This document shows, piece by piece, positions 36,596-46,309 of a DNA stretch of 64,000 nt (positions are counted from its first letter, which is position 1; each line of letters starts with the position of its first letter). Source of the stretch: Bacteroidia bacterium (GTDB lineage Bacteria; Bacteroidota; Bacteroidia; Chitinophagales; Chitinophagaceae). The stretch covers positions 1-64,000 of the forward strand of contig JAUHYD010000001.1 of NCBI GenBank assembly GCA_030426665.1, in the 5' to 3' direction. The position numbers and the translations under genes are program-made. The notes under the pieces were generated by a model, which was not told where the DNA came from, searched no databases, and was given only the letters and a program-made list of their open reading frames with translations.

Positions 36596-37936
36596 ATGAA
36601 GTGTTATATAGTATGGATTTTATTTTTGTTAGTTTCTACTGCGAGTGCACAAACGATTACCACATTTGCAGGTAACGGCACGGCCAGTGGCACTATTGGA
36701 GATGGGGGACCTGCAACTGCAGCATCGATAAATGGTGCGAATGGTGGCGCATTTGACAAACTGGGTAATTACTATGTTTGTGACATACTCGGACATAAGG
36801 TAAGGATGGTATCTCCTGCAGGAATTATTACTACAGTAGCCGGAACAGGAACAAGTGGAGATGGTGGGGATGGTGGACCTGCCACGGCAGCACAGTTAGA
36901 CAATCCGGGTGCTGTTGTTTTAGACACTTCAGGTAACGTTTACATAAGCGATGGTAATAATTTTAAAATCAAAAAGGTAACTAAAAGTACAGGGATGATA
37001 ACTACTGTAGCGGGAACAGGAATATCCGGTTATAATGGTGATAATATACCTGCTACCAACGCCCAATTGGGTGTCGTGCAGGACATGTGTATTGACAATA
37101 TAGGCAACTTGTACCTTGCTGACCAAGGTAATTATAGGGTTCGCAAAATAAATACATTGGGAATAATCAGTACAATTGGCGGGAATGGCGGGTTTAGTGC
37201 GACTGGCACCGGTGATGGTGGGGCTGCAACCACTTCTACGTTTAACTGGATAGCAAGTGTTATCGTTGATTATATGGGAAATGTTTTCGTTGCAGACATG
37301 AATGGTGCTAAGGTAAGAAAAATAAATACATCAGGCAGTATCAGCACAATTGCCGGAAACGGCGTTTACACTTACGTTGGAGACAATATACCTGCTACAG
37401 CGGCTCAATTTAGCCCTATGCGTATTACACTTGACAGGTCAAACAACATCGTAATAGCAGACAAATACAACCGTAGAGTATTGAAGGTGGACAATGTCGG
37501 CATTATTCATAGTATTGCTGGCAATGGCGCAACAGGGTATAGTGGTGACGGAGGCTCTGCCACAGCCGCTTCTTTAGATTTTCCGGCAGGTATTGTTTAT
37601 GACACCTGTGGTAATTTATATATTGCAGAATCTACCAACAGACGCGTACGCAAAGTAGCTTTCAACCCCGACTGTGTGCCTATAACCACCCATGCCATAA
37701 AACACAGCAAACATACCAACATATCGCTACACCCAAACCCCGCTACAAACACCATAACTATCACCACAAATGAGAACATGCACACCCTCACTATCTCCAA
37801 TATGCTGGGGCAGGTGGTGCTATCGGCGGAGTATAGTGGGCGCAAGCAGGCAAGGGTAGATGTGTCTGCCCTGCCACCGGGTGTGTATATGGTAAGGGTA
37901 AATGATAGATGGGTAGAGAAAATGATAAAAAGGTGA
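36596..37936 (+). CDS. NHL-repeat T9SS-sorted secreted protein (short form)
   Basis: 446 residues. Signal peptide 1-18 (MKCYIVWILFLLVSTASA). NHL units fill about 20-360 (AGNGTASGTIGDGGPATAAS, then NIVIADKYNRRVLKVDNVG and similar). A type A sorting domain is at about 370-446 (LHPNPATNTITITT ... GVYMVRVN). It has a single propeller, unlike the two giant paralogues at 23162 and 26892, and lacks their BIG2 and cadherin modules. It starts 41 bp after the IGGG-repeat gene, so the two are probably cotranscribed. Extracellular binding scaffold, inferred. Confidence 0.9.
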   Translation: MKCYIVWILFLLVSTASAQTITTFAGNGTASGTIGDGGPATAASINGANGGAFDKLGNYYVCDILGHKVRMVSPAGIITTVAGTGTSGDGGDGGPATAAQLDNPGAVVLDTSGNVYISDGNNFKIKKVTKSTGMITTVAGTGISGYNGDNIPATNAQLGVVQDMCIDNIGNLYLADQGNYRVRKINTLGIISTIGGNGGFSATGTGDGGAATTSTFNWIASVIVDYMGNVFVADMNGAKVRKINTSGSISTIAGNGVYTYVGDNIPATAAQFSPMRITLDRSNNIVIADKYNRRVLKVDNVGIIHSIAGNGATGYSGDGGSATAASLDFPAGIVYDTCGNLYIAESTNRRVRKVAFNPDCVPITTHAIKHSKHTNISLHPNPATNTITITTNENMHTLTISNMLGQVVLSAEYSGRKQARVDVSALPPGVYMVRVNDRWVEKMIKR

Positions 37937-38078
37937 CCCCTCCCAGAGCTACGCTCGTTCACTTGCGTTCACCCCAAAGGGGAGGAGGTGTTATTAGACA
38001 CTTGGCAAATGTTAGCGGTCCATGTTATGTTGTAAAGGTTGGTAGCACATGAACAGATAAAAACTTAAAAAACCCAAA
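37937..38078. other. Short GC-rich hairpin region after the NHL gene
   Basis: 142 bp with a CCCC-AAA-GGGG hairpin (about 37972-37982) flanked by CACC/GGTG. It may be a weak terminator. The same CCCC-[TA]AA-GGGG design recurs inside the direct repeats at 39223-39245. Confidence 0.4.
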
Positions 38079-39011
38079 ATGAAAATAGTACTACAGGTAA
38101 GTGGTGGTATTGGCAAAAGCATTGCCGCCACAGCAATATGCGCTGCCATTATGAAACAATACCCGGATGCAGAGCTTATCGTGCTTTCAGGCTATCCAGA
38201 TGTATTTGCACCCAACCCTAATGTGGCTATGTCGCTCAGCTTCAACAATCTCAACTACTTCTTCCCTCAGCACATTGAGGGAAGAGATACAAAGCTGTTT
38301 CTGCAAGACCCCTATCACGAAGAGGACTTTATATACCAGCGGGGACATCTTATAGAGGTGTGGTGCAAGATGTTCGGCATCCCCTACAATGGAGAACTGC
38401 CAGAGCTATACCTCACCTCTAAGGAGCAAACACAATACGCACCATTGTTCGCCTCAAACAAACCACTATTAGTTATGCAGACCAATGGCGGTGTATCGCC
38501 ACAGGGCGATAAATACTCCTGGCCCAGAGATCTGCCGATAGGTACGGCACAAAAGGTAGTTAACGCCATGGCAGAACAATACAACGTAGCACACATACGC
38601 AGAAAAGACCAACTGGCATTGCAAGGTGCCTACCCTGTTCATGCCGACTTCCGGGCATTGGCGGTACTGATAGGCATGAGTACCAAACGGTTGTTTATAG
38701 ATAGCTTTGCACAGCATACCGCTGCAGCATTGGGTTTACCCTCGGTAGTCTGTTGGGTAGCCAATGTACCATCACAGTTTGGGTACAAGATGCACACCAA
38801 TATAATGGCACATGACCCCACTCTACGCCCGGAGATGCGCAACTCTGTTTTCAGTAGATTCAACATCACCGGAAACGTAACGGAGTTCCCCTACCGCAAT
38901 GAGGAAGAAATATTTGATGCCGACCAACTCATAACAACACTCCGGGAAGAACCCAAAACAGAAATCAAAAAAAAGCAGTCAGAGAAAAATAGCGGAGCAG
39001 CCGTCAGGTAG
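38079..39011 (+). CDS. GT9-like glycosyltransferase (ADP-heptose:LPS heptosyltransferase fold)
   Basis: 310 residues. The N-terminus MKIVLQVSGGIGKSIAATAI has a glycine-rich turn like that of GT-B family 9 enzymes. The C-terminal half has the acceptor/donor-site-like region LAVLIGMSTKRLFIDSFAQH followed by AAALGLPSVVCWV, matching the GT9 pattern of an invariant D-S/T-x-x-x-H-x-A. Likely a cytoplasmic glycosyltransferase. The last ~20 residues are low-complexity (EIKKKQSEKNSGAAVR). It follows the IGGG-repeat and NHL genes; modification of those surface proteins or of a glycan is possible but not shown. Confidence 0.7.
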   Translation: MKIVLQVSGGIGKSIAATAICAAIMKQYPDAELIVLSGYPDVFAPNPNVAMSLSFNNLNYFFPQHIEGRDTKLFLQDPYHEEDFIYQRGHLIEVWCKMFGIPYNGELPELYLTSKEQTQYAPLFASNKPLLVMQTNGGVSPQGDKYSWPRDLPIGTAQKVVNAMAEQYNVAHIRRKDQLALQGAYPVHADFRALAVLIGMSTKRLFIDSFAQHTAAALGLPSVVCWVANVPSQFGYKMHTNIMAHDPTLRPEMRNSVFSRFNITGNVTEFPYRNEEEIFDADQLITTLREEPKTEIKKKQSEKNSGAAVR

Positions 39012-39155
39012 CGGGGAAGAATAGCGGAGGAGGTTGCCTACGTATAAGTATTTTGTCATGTTGACGCAGGAGACATCCACTACTGTTGCTGTTCATTAGA
39101 CCCTTCCTATCGGCAGATAAAGGTGACAGATGGGTTGGGAAGTCCTATTTCGGTA

Positions 39156-39303
39156 GCCAACGCACGCTGCCACGGTTCGGCACGGCTGCCAATGACAAGA
39201 GGTTCTTTACTAAATTCGAATCTACCCCCAACCCCTAAAGGGGGGCGTGCTGCTGATACATCCCATGATGTCATTTTTAAAGTGCTTGTGCGCAGCAAAT
39301 TGT
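39156..39303 (+). repeat. Long direct repeat, copy 1
   Basis: Nearly identical to 39330-39476 (few differences, plus a diverged stretch near the left end). It begins GCCAACGCAC, runs through GGTTCGGCACGGCTGCC and a CCCCTAAAGGGG hairpin, and ends GCGCAGCAAATTGT. The offset between copies is about 174 bp. Confidence 0.9.
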
Positions 39304-39329
39304 CATTCAGGTTGACCCACATATATAAT

Positions 39330-39476
39330 GCCAACGCACACTAACTCGGTTCGGCACGGCTGCCAATGACAAGAGGTTCTTTACTAAATTCGAATCTACC
39401 CCCACCCGTAAAGGGGGGCGTGCTGCTGATACATCCCATGATGTCATTTTTAAAGTGCTTGTGCGCAGCAAATTGT
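39330..39476 (+). repeat. Long direct repeat, copy 2
   Basis: Second copy of the repeat at 39156-39303. The hairpin centre reads CCCACCCGTAAAGGGGGG instead of the copy 1 version. Two long units with a 26-bp gap do not fit a CRISPR array. Confidence 0.9.
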
Positions 39477-39627
39477 TCACTCACCGTGACAGACTATACT
39501 ACCAGTGGGATGCCAACCCCATGTTTCTCTAAATTGTCAGGTCGACAACGGAGACATCCCCTAATCCTGCCGACTATCTTTAGGCATGGTGAGCCGAGCC
39601 GAAACATGACATTAAGGGTAAAACCGC

Positions 39628-40740
39628 CTACTTCTTGTAAACCTTTACGACAAAGGTAAAATCTTCAATTTTGTCAATCTGCTGCTCTCTGCCTATCCTA
39701 CTGATTTTGGGATATTTTGGTAGCTTGATACTCTTTTCATCGGGCAATTGCTGCAGCAAGTCAGTAATGGCTTTTGCGCTCACGGCATAAGTCTTTTCTT
39801 CTTTTTGTGAACCAACAGCGGTAAGCAAACCAAGAATATTGCCCTTTCCATCAATCATAGGGGAACCACTCTGTCCATGACCAACAGGCAACTCAAGCGT
39901 ATATTGGAGCGTGTTGCCATCAAAACCGTTTCTTGAGCTAATATACCCTTCGCTATAGGACAACTCATCTGTCGGATAGCCAAGGGTAAATATATGTGTT
40001 CCTAATCCTGCTTTAGACTTAGAAAAAGTGTACGGCAAATCGCCATCAGCAAACCTAAACCCTGCTCTGTCAACCTTCATTATTGCTACGTCAGCGTCAG
40101 CATCAAAGGTCACAAGAGAGGCCTTGAAATACTGTCCGTCGTTATTCAATATATACACAGAATCTCCATAACCATTTTCATCGTGTAGCACATGGTAGGC
40201 TGTCACGAAATAGCCATTATTGGTAAGTGCAAAACCGGTACCGGTCTTCTTTACATCAGACGGCGGCGGAGTACTTTTAATTGTCTTGTCTAGGTCAATC
40301 TCTAATTGCTTTTGCTTTTCTATCTGTTTTGCCTGAGCAATCTTCAGCCCCTTCACTTCCCTGCTGATGGTATTATACTTCGATTCTGTTTTGTTGAGCG
40401 TGGGCTTCAAACTCCAGAACGTGACTGTTGATGCAACAAAAGCAACACTTGCAGCAACACCAACCGTACGCCACAATTGCCCTGAAAATATAAAGTAATT
40501 CTTCTTTTGCTTTACCGGGGTGTCTATGACCTCCTGATGCACATCGCGCAGCATATTCTTAAAGCGTCTATGCTTCCCGCTATCAACCATAGAACGGAGG
40601 AGGTCTAAGGTTTCCTGAAATTCAGCCGCAAACACAGAATCAGAACGCAAACGGGCTGTCAATACATCTAATTCTTCAGGGGCCATCGTACCGGCGAGAT
40701 AGGATTCGGCAAGTTCACTAATTTTTTTGTTGACAGACAT
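39628..40740 (-). CDS. Anti-sigma-like protein fused to a trypsin-like serine protease
   Basis: 370 residues in three parts. Residues 1-75 are a cytoplasmic helical segment resembling Bacteroidota anti-sigma N-termini (ELAESYLAGTMAPEELDVLT, SDSVFAAEFQETLDLLRS). A transmembrane helix lies at about 92-109, followed by a coiled coil (about 115-155). A periplasmic trypsin-like domain is at about 163-345, with the catalytic triad His183 (TAYHVLHD), Asp217 (DADADVAIMKV) and Ser291 (GHGQSGSPM). The sigma factor gene lies 45 bp upstream in the same direction. A membrane anti-sigma with its own periplasmic protease could couple envelope proteolysis to sigma release; this is inference. No PDZ domain is present. 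Confidence 0.87.
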   Translation of the reverse strand: MSVNKKISELAESYLAGTMAPEELDVLTARLRSDSVFAAEFQETLDLLRSMVDSGKHRRFKNMLRDVHQEVIDTPVKQKKNYFIFSGQLWRTVGVAASVAFVASTVTFWSLKPTLNKTESKYNTISREVKGLKIAQAKQIEKQKQLEIDLDKTIKSTPPPSDVKKTGTGFALTNNGYFVTAYHVLHDENGYGDSVYILNNDGQYFKASLVTFDADADVAIMKVDRAGFRFADGDLPYTFSKSKAGLGTHIFTLGYPTDELSYSEGYISSRNGFDGNTLQYTLELPVGHGQSGSPMIDGKGNILGLLTAVGSQKEEKTYAVSAKAITDLLQQLPDEKSIKLPKYPKISRIGREQQIDKIEDFTFVVKVYKK

Positions 40741-40785
40741 TTATATAGTATATATCTTATTAAAACAATATTCCTTTTTCACTTA

Positions 40786-41364
40786 TTACCCCTGTTTGGC
40801 ATAAAATATTTTCTTCAGGCGAGTAAGACACTTATACTTCTGCGTTTTAGCATTATCGGGATTGGTATAACCAAAGTCCGCTGCTATCTCTTGCATACTC
40901 TTTTCCTGATAATAAAAAGCCTTTAACAAAGACCTGCATGGCTCACCCAAATCGTCAAGCGCAAACTCCAGCTGCTCATAATGTGCCTCCCTTTCTATAT
41001 GGACGCTTATATCGTCTTCGTACGCAATCCCCGTTCTATCATCATCGGTCCCTAAACTATCTGTCAAGACCTCCGGCGACTTGTCATTCTTGTTAAGCCG
41101 TTTATACCACAGATGTTTACAAATAGCAAAAAGATACGTTCCGATACTACAAGTAAGCTTAAACTCACTATCCTGCGCCTTCCCGAACAGCACCACCATT
41201 GCCTCCTGAAACAAATCAGTCACATCGCCGGCCACTCCTCCATGCTTCACAATCCAACCACTGACAATATGGTAGTTGTCCCGGTAAATTTGCTCTGTTG
41301 CAGCACGCTCACCACGCGCCAGTGCAGCCAATGTTTGTTGCTCTATGTTGTATGAACCTTGCAA
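40786..41364 (-). CDS. ECF-type RNA polymerase sigma factor (TTG start)
   Basis: 192 residues from a TTG at 41364; no ATG lies ahead of the conserved region. Region 2 is at about 25-95 (VTDLFQEAMVVLFGKA, CSIGTYLFAICKHLWYKRL). Region 4 is at about 130-190 (EPCRSLLKAFYYQEKSMQEI, NAKTQKYKCLTRLKKIF). It is similar in layout to the sigma factor at 13884. The next gene is the anti-sigma/protease fusion, so the two form a signalling pair. Confidence 0.9.
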   Translation of the reverse strand: MQGSYNIEQQTLAALARGERAATEQIYRDNYHIVSGWIVKHGGVAGDVTDLFQEAMVVLFGKAQDSEFKLTCSIGTYLFAICKHLWYKRLNKNDKSPEVLTDSLGTDDDRTGIAYEDDISVHIEREAHYEQLEFALDDLGEPCRSLLKAFYYQEKSMQEIAADFGYTNPDNAKTQKYKCLTRLKKIFYAKQG

Positions 41365-41546
41365 ATATTAATACCTATTTATTGAAAAAGTAACCCTCAA
41401 AAAAACACCTTTTTGAAAAGCAAGCCAAATTCTTATCTATGACCAAAGATAAATACATTTTTAATCTCAAAATGTATTTACAAATACAATTTACAGTGGC
41501 ACAACTGAAAGCTAACTCAAAATAAGATGAGTGTTGCCACAAACCA

Positions 41547-41570
41547 AAAACGCCCTGAATAGGGCGTTTT
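41547..41570. terminator. Rho-independent terminator
   Basis: AAAACGCCCT pairs perfectly with AGGGCGTTTT across a GAAT loop. It lies 28 bp beyond the stop of the secreted-protein gene at 41598, and works from either side. Confidence 0.8.
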
Positions 41571-41597
41571 CAAATATTGATTTACAAATTGCCCTGA

Positions 41598-42056
41598 CTA
41601 CGGAGCTATGGCATAAGTAATATTGCATTTTTCCTCATTATCTATACGCATCAGCGTCAGGTGATGTGTTTCCACCATCGGAATCATATACTTAGCTGTC
41701 GTACCCACTTTATCCTTCTTAAGCGTAAGCACTACGTTACCCACTTCATCGCTTGTAAGGGTATATGTTCCTTTTTCTCTCGGATTGTCACGCATGTCCC
41801 TGTAAGTCTTGACATAAGTCCCAAAGTTCAGGTTGTTCGCATTGCTTACTGTTAACTGTAACGTAGCAAACCATTTGATGTAGTGCGCTTCTGATTCCAA
41901 TTTGTCAGGACACTTCATCCCTACAAAACACCACTCTTTGTCAAAAAGCTCATAACGATTTATCGGGTCGGTGTTACTAGGAGGGAACGGGGGCTTCTGA
42001 GCCATTGCCACCATCGGGAACGCCATAAGGCATGTCAGTAAAATATTTTTAATCAT
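41598..42056 (-). CDS. Small secreted protein, possibly lipocalin-like
   Basis: 152 residues from ATG 42056 (MIKNILLTCLMAFPMVAMAQ); an ATG four codons earlier (42068) is also possible. After the signal peptide the protein has alternating strands: WCFVGMKCPDKLESEAHYIK, LQLTVSNANNLNFGTYVKTY, GTYTLTSDEVGNVVLTLKKD. This resembles the 'lipocalin-like' layout W-x-[FL] ... G-x-[YW]-x-[LIV] used for small Bacteroidota periplasmic proteins. The ligand is unknown. A near-consensus -7 box (TACTTTTA, 42087-42094 reverse) precedes it. Confidence 0.7.
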   Translation of the reverse strand: MIKNILLTCLMAFPMVAMAQKPPFPPSNTDPINRYELFDKEWCFVGMKCPDKLESEAHYIKWFATLQLTVSNANNLNFGTYVKTYRDMRDNPREKGTYTLTSDEVGNVVLTLKKDKVGTTAKYMIPMVETHHLTLMRIDNEEKCNITYAIAP

Positions 42057-42225
42057 ATTCTTCACCATAAAAAGTTTTTCTTCGAGTAAAAGTAATAAAA
42101 CCTGCGTTTAAATGCATATAGTTAATCACAAAATAGTCATTATTATTTTAATCGTGCAAGGAGACGAAAAAAAACGGGCAAATTCCTCTTATGACTATCT
42201 GTTTTGCTACTCGGCTATATGCAAA

Positions 42226-42258
42226 AAGAAGCCCGGCTGATTGCCGGGCTTCTTCGTG
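42226..42258 (-). terminator. Rho-independent terminator of gcvP
   Basis: AAGAAGCCCGGC pairs perfectly with GCCGGGCTTCTT across a 5-nt loop; on the reverse strand a TTTTTGC run follows. It lies 21 bp beyond the gcvP stop. Confidence 0.85.
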
Positions 42259-42278
42259 TGTAACTAAATCTTTAAAAA

Positions 42279-45149
42279 TTATGCGTAAGCCTCAGTAGGT
42301 TCACAAGAGCATACCAGATTACGGTCGCCATACGTGTTATTTACTCTTGCCACACTCGGCCAGAACTTGTTGTTTTTTACATAGGGCAACGGAAACGCGG
42401 CCTGCTGGCGGCTATAACTATGCGTCCACTCATCGGCAGTAATTACAAACTGAGTATGTGGCGCATTCTTCAACGGATTGTCGACTTTGTCCATTTTACC
42501 GTCTTCAATCGCACGAATCTCTTCGCGAATTCCCAGCAAAGCATCACAGAAACGGTCCAGTTCGGCTTTGTCTTCACTTTCCGTAGGTTCTATCATAATA
42601 GTACCTGCAACCGGGAAACTCATTGTTGGTGCATGAAAACCATAATCAATCAAGCGCTTCGCAACATCTTCCGCTTCAATTCCTGCTGTCTTCTTAAACG
42701 GACGCAAATCAACAATAAACTCGTGAGCACATGTACCACCACTTCCGGTGTACAGAATGTCAAAGTCATTTTGAAGGCGAGCACGCATGTAGTTAGCATT
42801 TAGTATGGCATACTCAGTAGCATCTTTAACCCCGGCAGACCCCAGCATGCGAATGTATGCATACGAAATCAGCAATATGCTGGCCGAACCAAACGGCGCT
42901 GCAGAAACTGCATGTGCCATTTCACCATTATTACTGTTGAACACATGACCCGGCAAGAACGGCTCCAAATGTTTACGAGAACATATCGGCCCCATTCCCG
43001 GACCACCACCACCGTGCGGAATAGCAAATGTCTTATGCAAATTGAGGTGACAAACATCAGCACCTATTAAGCCCGGAGCAGTCAACCCAACCTGCGCATT
43101 CATGTTAGCGCCGTCCATATACACCTGACCACCATGGCTGTGCACGATGTCTGTAATCTCTCTTACTGTTTCCTCATAAACACCATAGGTAGAAGGGTAA
43201 GTAATCATGATACCTGCAAGATTGGCAGCATGTAGGGTTGCTTTTTCCTTAAGGTCAGCAACATCTATATAACCATTCTCCAAAGCTTTAACAACAACAA
43301 CCTTGTAACCTGCCATTACCGCACTTGCCGGGTTGGTACCGTGAGCAGAAATAGGAATAAGCATAACATTTCTATGCCCTTCACCACGACTTTCATGATA
43401 CCCTCTTATAGCCAGCAATCCGGCGTACTCTCCCTGTGCACCGCTGTTGGGCTGCAAGCTGCATGAATCAAACGCAGTCAACTCACACAAATACGCAGAC
43501 AAGTCTTTTGCCATTTGCATGTAACCTTCGGCCTGAGAGACAGGAACAAATGGGTGCATCTTTCCCCATGTCGGCCAGCTCAATGGCATCATTTCTGAGG
43601 CTGCATTCAACTTCATGGTACAACTTCCCAGGGAAATCATACTCGTGTTCAGGCTCAAATCTTTGTTTTCCAACATCTTCAAATAACGCATCATCTGCGT
43701 TTCGCTGTGATGGCTGTTAAACACCTGCTGTGTAAGGAATTCGCTTGTACGTGTAAGAGAGCTTGGTATATGAAGAAGCGATGTCTGCTCGTCAATCGAA
43801 ATAGTAACGGGCTCTTCAGAGTTAAGTATCGTATGAATAATATCCAGTACATCAGTGGACGTAGTAGTTTCGTCTAAAGAAATACCGACTACGTTTCCAC
43901 CATGGTAACGGAAATTGATTCCGTTATTTTCTGCAGCATTACGTAAGGCAACACTATCCGAAACATGCACTGAAATAGTATCGAAGAATGAATTGCTCGC
44001 TAACTTCAAACCAGCGGCAGTAAGCGTATCTGCAAGAACCTGCGTCAGCAATGCCACTCTTTTGGCTATGTCTTTTAACCCGTCAGGACCATGAAAAACG
44101 GCATACATCGCAGCCATATTCGCAAGTAGTGCCTGAGCCGTACAAATGTTGGAAGTTGCCCGCTCGCGCTTGATATGCTGTTCGCGTGTTCCAAGTGCCA
44201 TTCTTAGTGCACGATTGCCCTGAGCATCAATACTGATACCGATAATTCTACCGGGAATCTGACGCTTAAAATCATCCTTTGTCGCGAAGAATGCAGCATG
44301 TGGACCACCAAAGCCCAATGGAACACCAAAACGCTGTGCCGAACCGACCGCAACATCTGCCCCCAATTCTCCGGGAGGTGTAAGCAGGGTAAGTGCCAAC
44401 AGATCTGTTGCCATTACAACATAACCACCAAGGTTGTGAACCTTAGTTATGCAATCGCGATAATCTTCAACACTTCCTTTGTCATTTGGATATTGCAATA
44501 ATGCACCAAAGAAAGACTCATCTATTTCTGCCGTATTATAGTCGCCATATACAACTTCAATACCAAGAGGCATCGCACGCGTAACAACAACATCCTTTGT
44601 CTGAGGGAAAGTTTCGTTATCGACAAAGAACTTAGGTTTCGTAGGAGCACTAGTATCTTTATTCGCAGCATGAAAAAACATGTTCATTGCTTCTGCAGCG
44701 GCAGTCGCTTCATCCAGCAAAGAAGCATTGGCAATAGGAAGCGCCGTCAAATCACTCACCATAGTCTGAAAGTTTATCAGACTCTCTAACCTACCCTGAC
44801 TGATTTCTGCCTGATAAGGTGTGTACTGCGTATACCAACCCGGGTTTTCAAATAGATTTCTCAAAATAACACTCGGCGTATGCGTATCATAATACCCCTG
44901 ACCAATATAGGTCTTCATTACTTTATTTCTGTCCGACAGTTCCTTTACTTGCGCCAAATAGGTAGCTTCACTCACCCCGGCCGGAATTTTCAAGCTATGA
45001 TCCATTCGGATAGATTGCGGTACCGTTCGCGATATCAGCTCATTCATGTCGCTCACACCAATGGTCTTGAGCATATCTGTAGTTTCCTGTTGGTCCGGTC
45101 CTATATGCCGACCAATAAACTCTGCGCTTTGCTTTGAAAACAAGTTCAT
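42279..45149 (-). CDS. gcvP: Glycine dehydrogenase (decarboxylating), P-protein
   Basis: 956 residues, the expected length of the single-chain P-protein. It decarboxylates glycine and transfers the aminomethyl group to lipoyl H-protein in the cytoplasmic glycine cleavage system. The N-terminus carries [20 protein letters not shown], and [20 protein letters not shown] follows near residue 110. The second half has the pyridoxal-phosphate lysine in [20 protein letters not shown]. The C-terminus [20 protein letters not shown] is typical. It is monocistronic here; gcvH and gcvT are not in the window. Promoter at 45191-45198, terminator after the stop. Confidence 0.97.
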   Translation of the reverse strand: MNLFSKQSAEFIGRHIGPDQQETTDMLKTIGVSDMNELISRTVPQSIRMDHSLKIPAGVSEATYLAQVKELSDRNKVMKTYIGQGYYDTHTPSVILRNLFENPGWYTQYTPYQAEISQGRLESLINFQTMVSDLTALPIANASLLDEATAAAEAMNMFFHAANKDTSAPTKPKFFVDNETFPQTKDVVVTRAMPLGIEVVYGDYNTAEIDESFFGALLQYPNDKGSVEDYRDCITKVHNLGGYVVMATDLLALTLLTPPGELGADVAVGSAQRFGVPLGFGGPHAAFFATKDDFKRQIPGRIIGISIDAQGNRALRMALGTREQHIKRERATSNICTAQALLANMAAMYAVFHGPDGLKDIAKRVALLTQVLADTLTAAGLKLASNSFFDTISVHVSDSVALRNAAENNGINFRYHGGNVVGISLDETTTSTDVLDIIHTILNSEEPVTISIDEQTSLLHIPSSLTRTSEFLTQQVFNSHHSETQMMRYLKMLENKDLSLNTSMISLGSCTMKLNAASEMMPLSWPTWGKMHPFVPVSQAEGYMQMAKDLSAYLCELTAFDSCSLQPNSGAQGEYAGLLAIRGYHESRGEGHRNVMLIPISAHGTNPASAVMAGYKVVVVKALENGYIDVADLKEKATLHAANLAGIMITYPSTYGVYEETVREITDIVHSHGGQVYMDGANMNAQVGLTAPGLIGADVCHLNLHKTFAIPHGGGGPGMGPICSRKHLEPFLPGHVFNSNNGEMAHAVSAAPFGSASILLISYAYIRMLGSAGVKDATEYAILNANYMRARLQNDFDILYTGSGGTCAHEFIVDLRPFKKTAGIEAEDVAKRLIDYGFHAPTMSFPVAGTIMIEPTESEDKAELDRFCDALLGIREEIRAIEDGKMDKVDNPLKNAPHTQFVITADEWTHSYSRQQAAFPLPYVKNNKFWPSVARVNNTYGDRNLVCSCEPTEAYA

Positions 45150-45190
45150 AAATTAATTTAAAATGAAGCAGTGATTTTGAAAAAGATGTG

Positions 45191-45198
45191 CAAAGATA
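45191..45198 (-). promoter_or_regulatory. -7 box for gcvP
   Basis: The reverse strand reads TATCTTTG, a perfect TAxxTTTG, 42 bp upstream of the ATG. No glycine riboswitch was seen in the leader. Confidence 0.65.
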
Positions 45199-45382
45199 AA
45201 ATATTAATTATTAACACGAGGAGTTACAACTATTGTAAATAATATCTTTTGCCAGCCCATAGAGGGATAATACAATTAAACAAAAAAAGAAAAAAATCAT
45301 GTATCAACTATTATTGTCTGATTGTTTTATTATTCCGATATTTGTTTCTATCTTTCCGAGCTAGTTAACAAAAATTTAAGCG

Positions 45383-46243
45383 TTGAAACGACTAATACTC
45401 TCATTGGCATTGGCACTTCCCTTCTGCGTTCAGGCACAAGAGACACACCATGAAATCGGTTTAGGCCTCGGTTTGGCTAATTATTACGGCGATTTACAAC
45501 CTAAGTTTTTTGCTTCTGACGGTTACCGACCAATGGCTACAGTTGTTTATAAGTTCTTTGTTACGCCAAAAATCGGTTTACGTACGGGGTTTTCTTACGC
45601 TCAGGTTACGGCGGCAGATAGCTTAAGTAGAATCCCGATTAACCAAAGCCGGAATCTTAGCTTTACTTCGAATATATTTGAGTTTCACGGTGCGGTAGAA
45701 TATAACTTCCTGCCAATTGATGTGTTACACCGAAAAGTAACACCATACATTTTTGGAGGCGTTGCACTTTTTTATTTCAACCCATTTGCCGAAGACATAT
45801 CCGGAAACAAACACTATTTAAGACCACTTAGTACAGAAGGTCAGGGCTTGCCCATGTATCCTGACCGCAAGCAATATAGTCTTGTGAACATGGCGTTCCC
45901 TTTTGGTGGTGGTTTCAAATTCTTTATTGGCAAAACATTGATGGTAACGCCTGAAATTGGTTTCCGCTATACTAATACCGATTACATTGACGACGTGAGT
46001 AAGTCCTATGTCAACATGGATACACTACAAGCATACAAAGGAAAACTGGCGCGAGCAATGTCTTTCCGCGGGAATACTGCAAAAAGCTGGGATAATAACA
46101 ATCCTAACTACGGTTACCAAAGAGGTGACAGCAAGGCAAATGACTGGTATTGGTTCACCAATATCACCGTGACTGTCTATTTCCGATCGTTTGGTAACAG
46201 ACGCCCATATACCAAGACAGCTTGTCCCGGATTGTTTAGGTAA
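45383..46243 (+). CDS. DUF6089-type outer-membrane beta-barrel protein (TTG start)
   Basis: 286 residues. The start is TTG at 45383, just before a clear signal peptide (LKRLILSLALALPFCVQAQ); no in-frame ATG precedes it. The mature protein has the signature HEIGLGLGLANYYGDLQP and paired amphipathic strands up to ITVTVYFRSFG, as in DUF6089 proteins that are common in Chitinophagales. It should be a small outer-membrane barrel. The C-terminus has a single Cys (KTACPGLFR). Role unknown; a terminator follows. Confidence 0.85.
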   Translation: MKRLILSLALALPFCVQAQETHHEIGLGLGLANYYGDLQPKFFASDGYRPMATVVYKFFVTPKIGLRTGFSYAQVTAADSLSRIPINQSRNLSFTSNIFEFHGAVEYNFLPIDVLHRKVTPYIFGGVALFYFNPFAEDISGNKHYLRPLSTEGQGLPMYPDRKQYSLVNMAFPFGGGFKFFIGKTLMVTPEIGFRYTNTDYIDDVSKSYVNMDTLQAYKGKLARAMSFRGNTAKSWDNNNPNYGYQRGDSKANDWYWFTNITVTVYFRSFGNRRPYTKTACPGLFR

Positions 46244-46270
46244 GTAAATCTCGATATAAAATCATTAGCA

Positions 46271-46296
46271 AAGCCCCACAGACAGGGGCTTTTTTG
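46271..46296 (+). terminator. Rho-independent terminator
   Basis: AAGCCCC pairs with GGGGCTT across a 7-nt loop, then TTTTTG. It lies between the convergent DUF6089 gene and the GNAT gene. Confidence 0.85.
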
Positions 46297-46309
46297 TTCG
46301 CAGGGCACG

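Larger units (their letters stand above)
39012..39627. other. Non-coding region with direct repeats
   Basis: 616 bp between convergent genes. It holds the two long direct repeats listed separately. Phrases around GGAGACATCC recur on both sides (39068-39077 and 39550-39559). No ORF in it has coding character. Confidence 0.6.

Noticed and set aside
39156-39476. Direct repeats considered as a CRISPR array.
   Set aside because: Only two units, each about 147 bp with a 26-bp gap, and no cas genes in the window.
41365-41597. Possible small RNA or gene between the sigma factor and the secreted-protein gene.
   Set aside because: Only a terminator hairpin is visible; no promoter box or coding frame.
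45150-45382. Possible glycine riboswitch upstream of gcvP.
   Set aside because: The leader after the -7 box is only about 35 nt and AT-rich, too short for a glycine aptamer.
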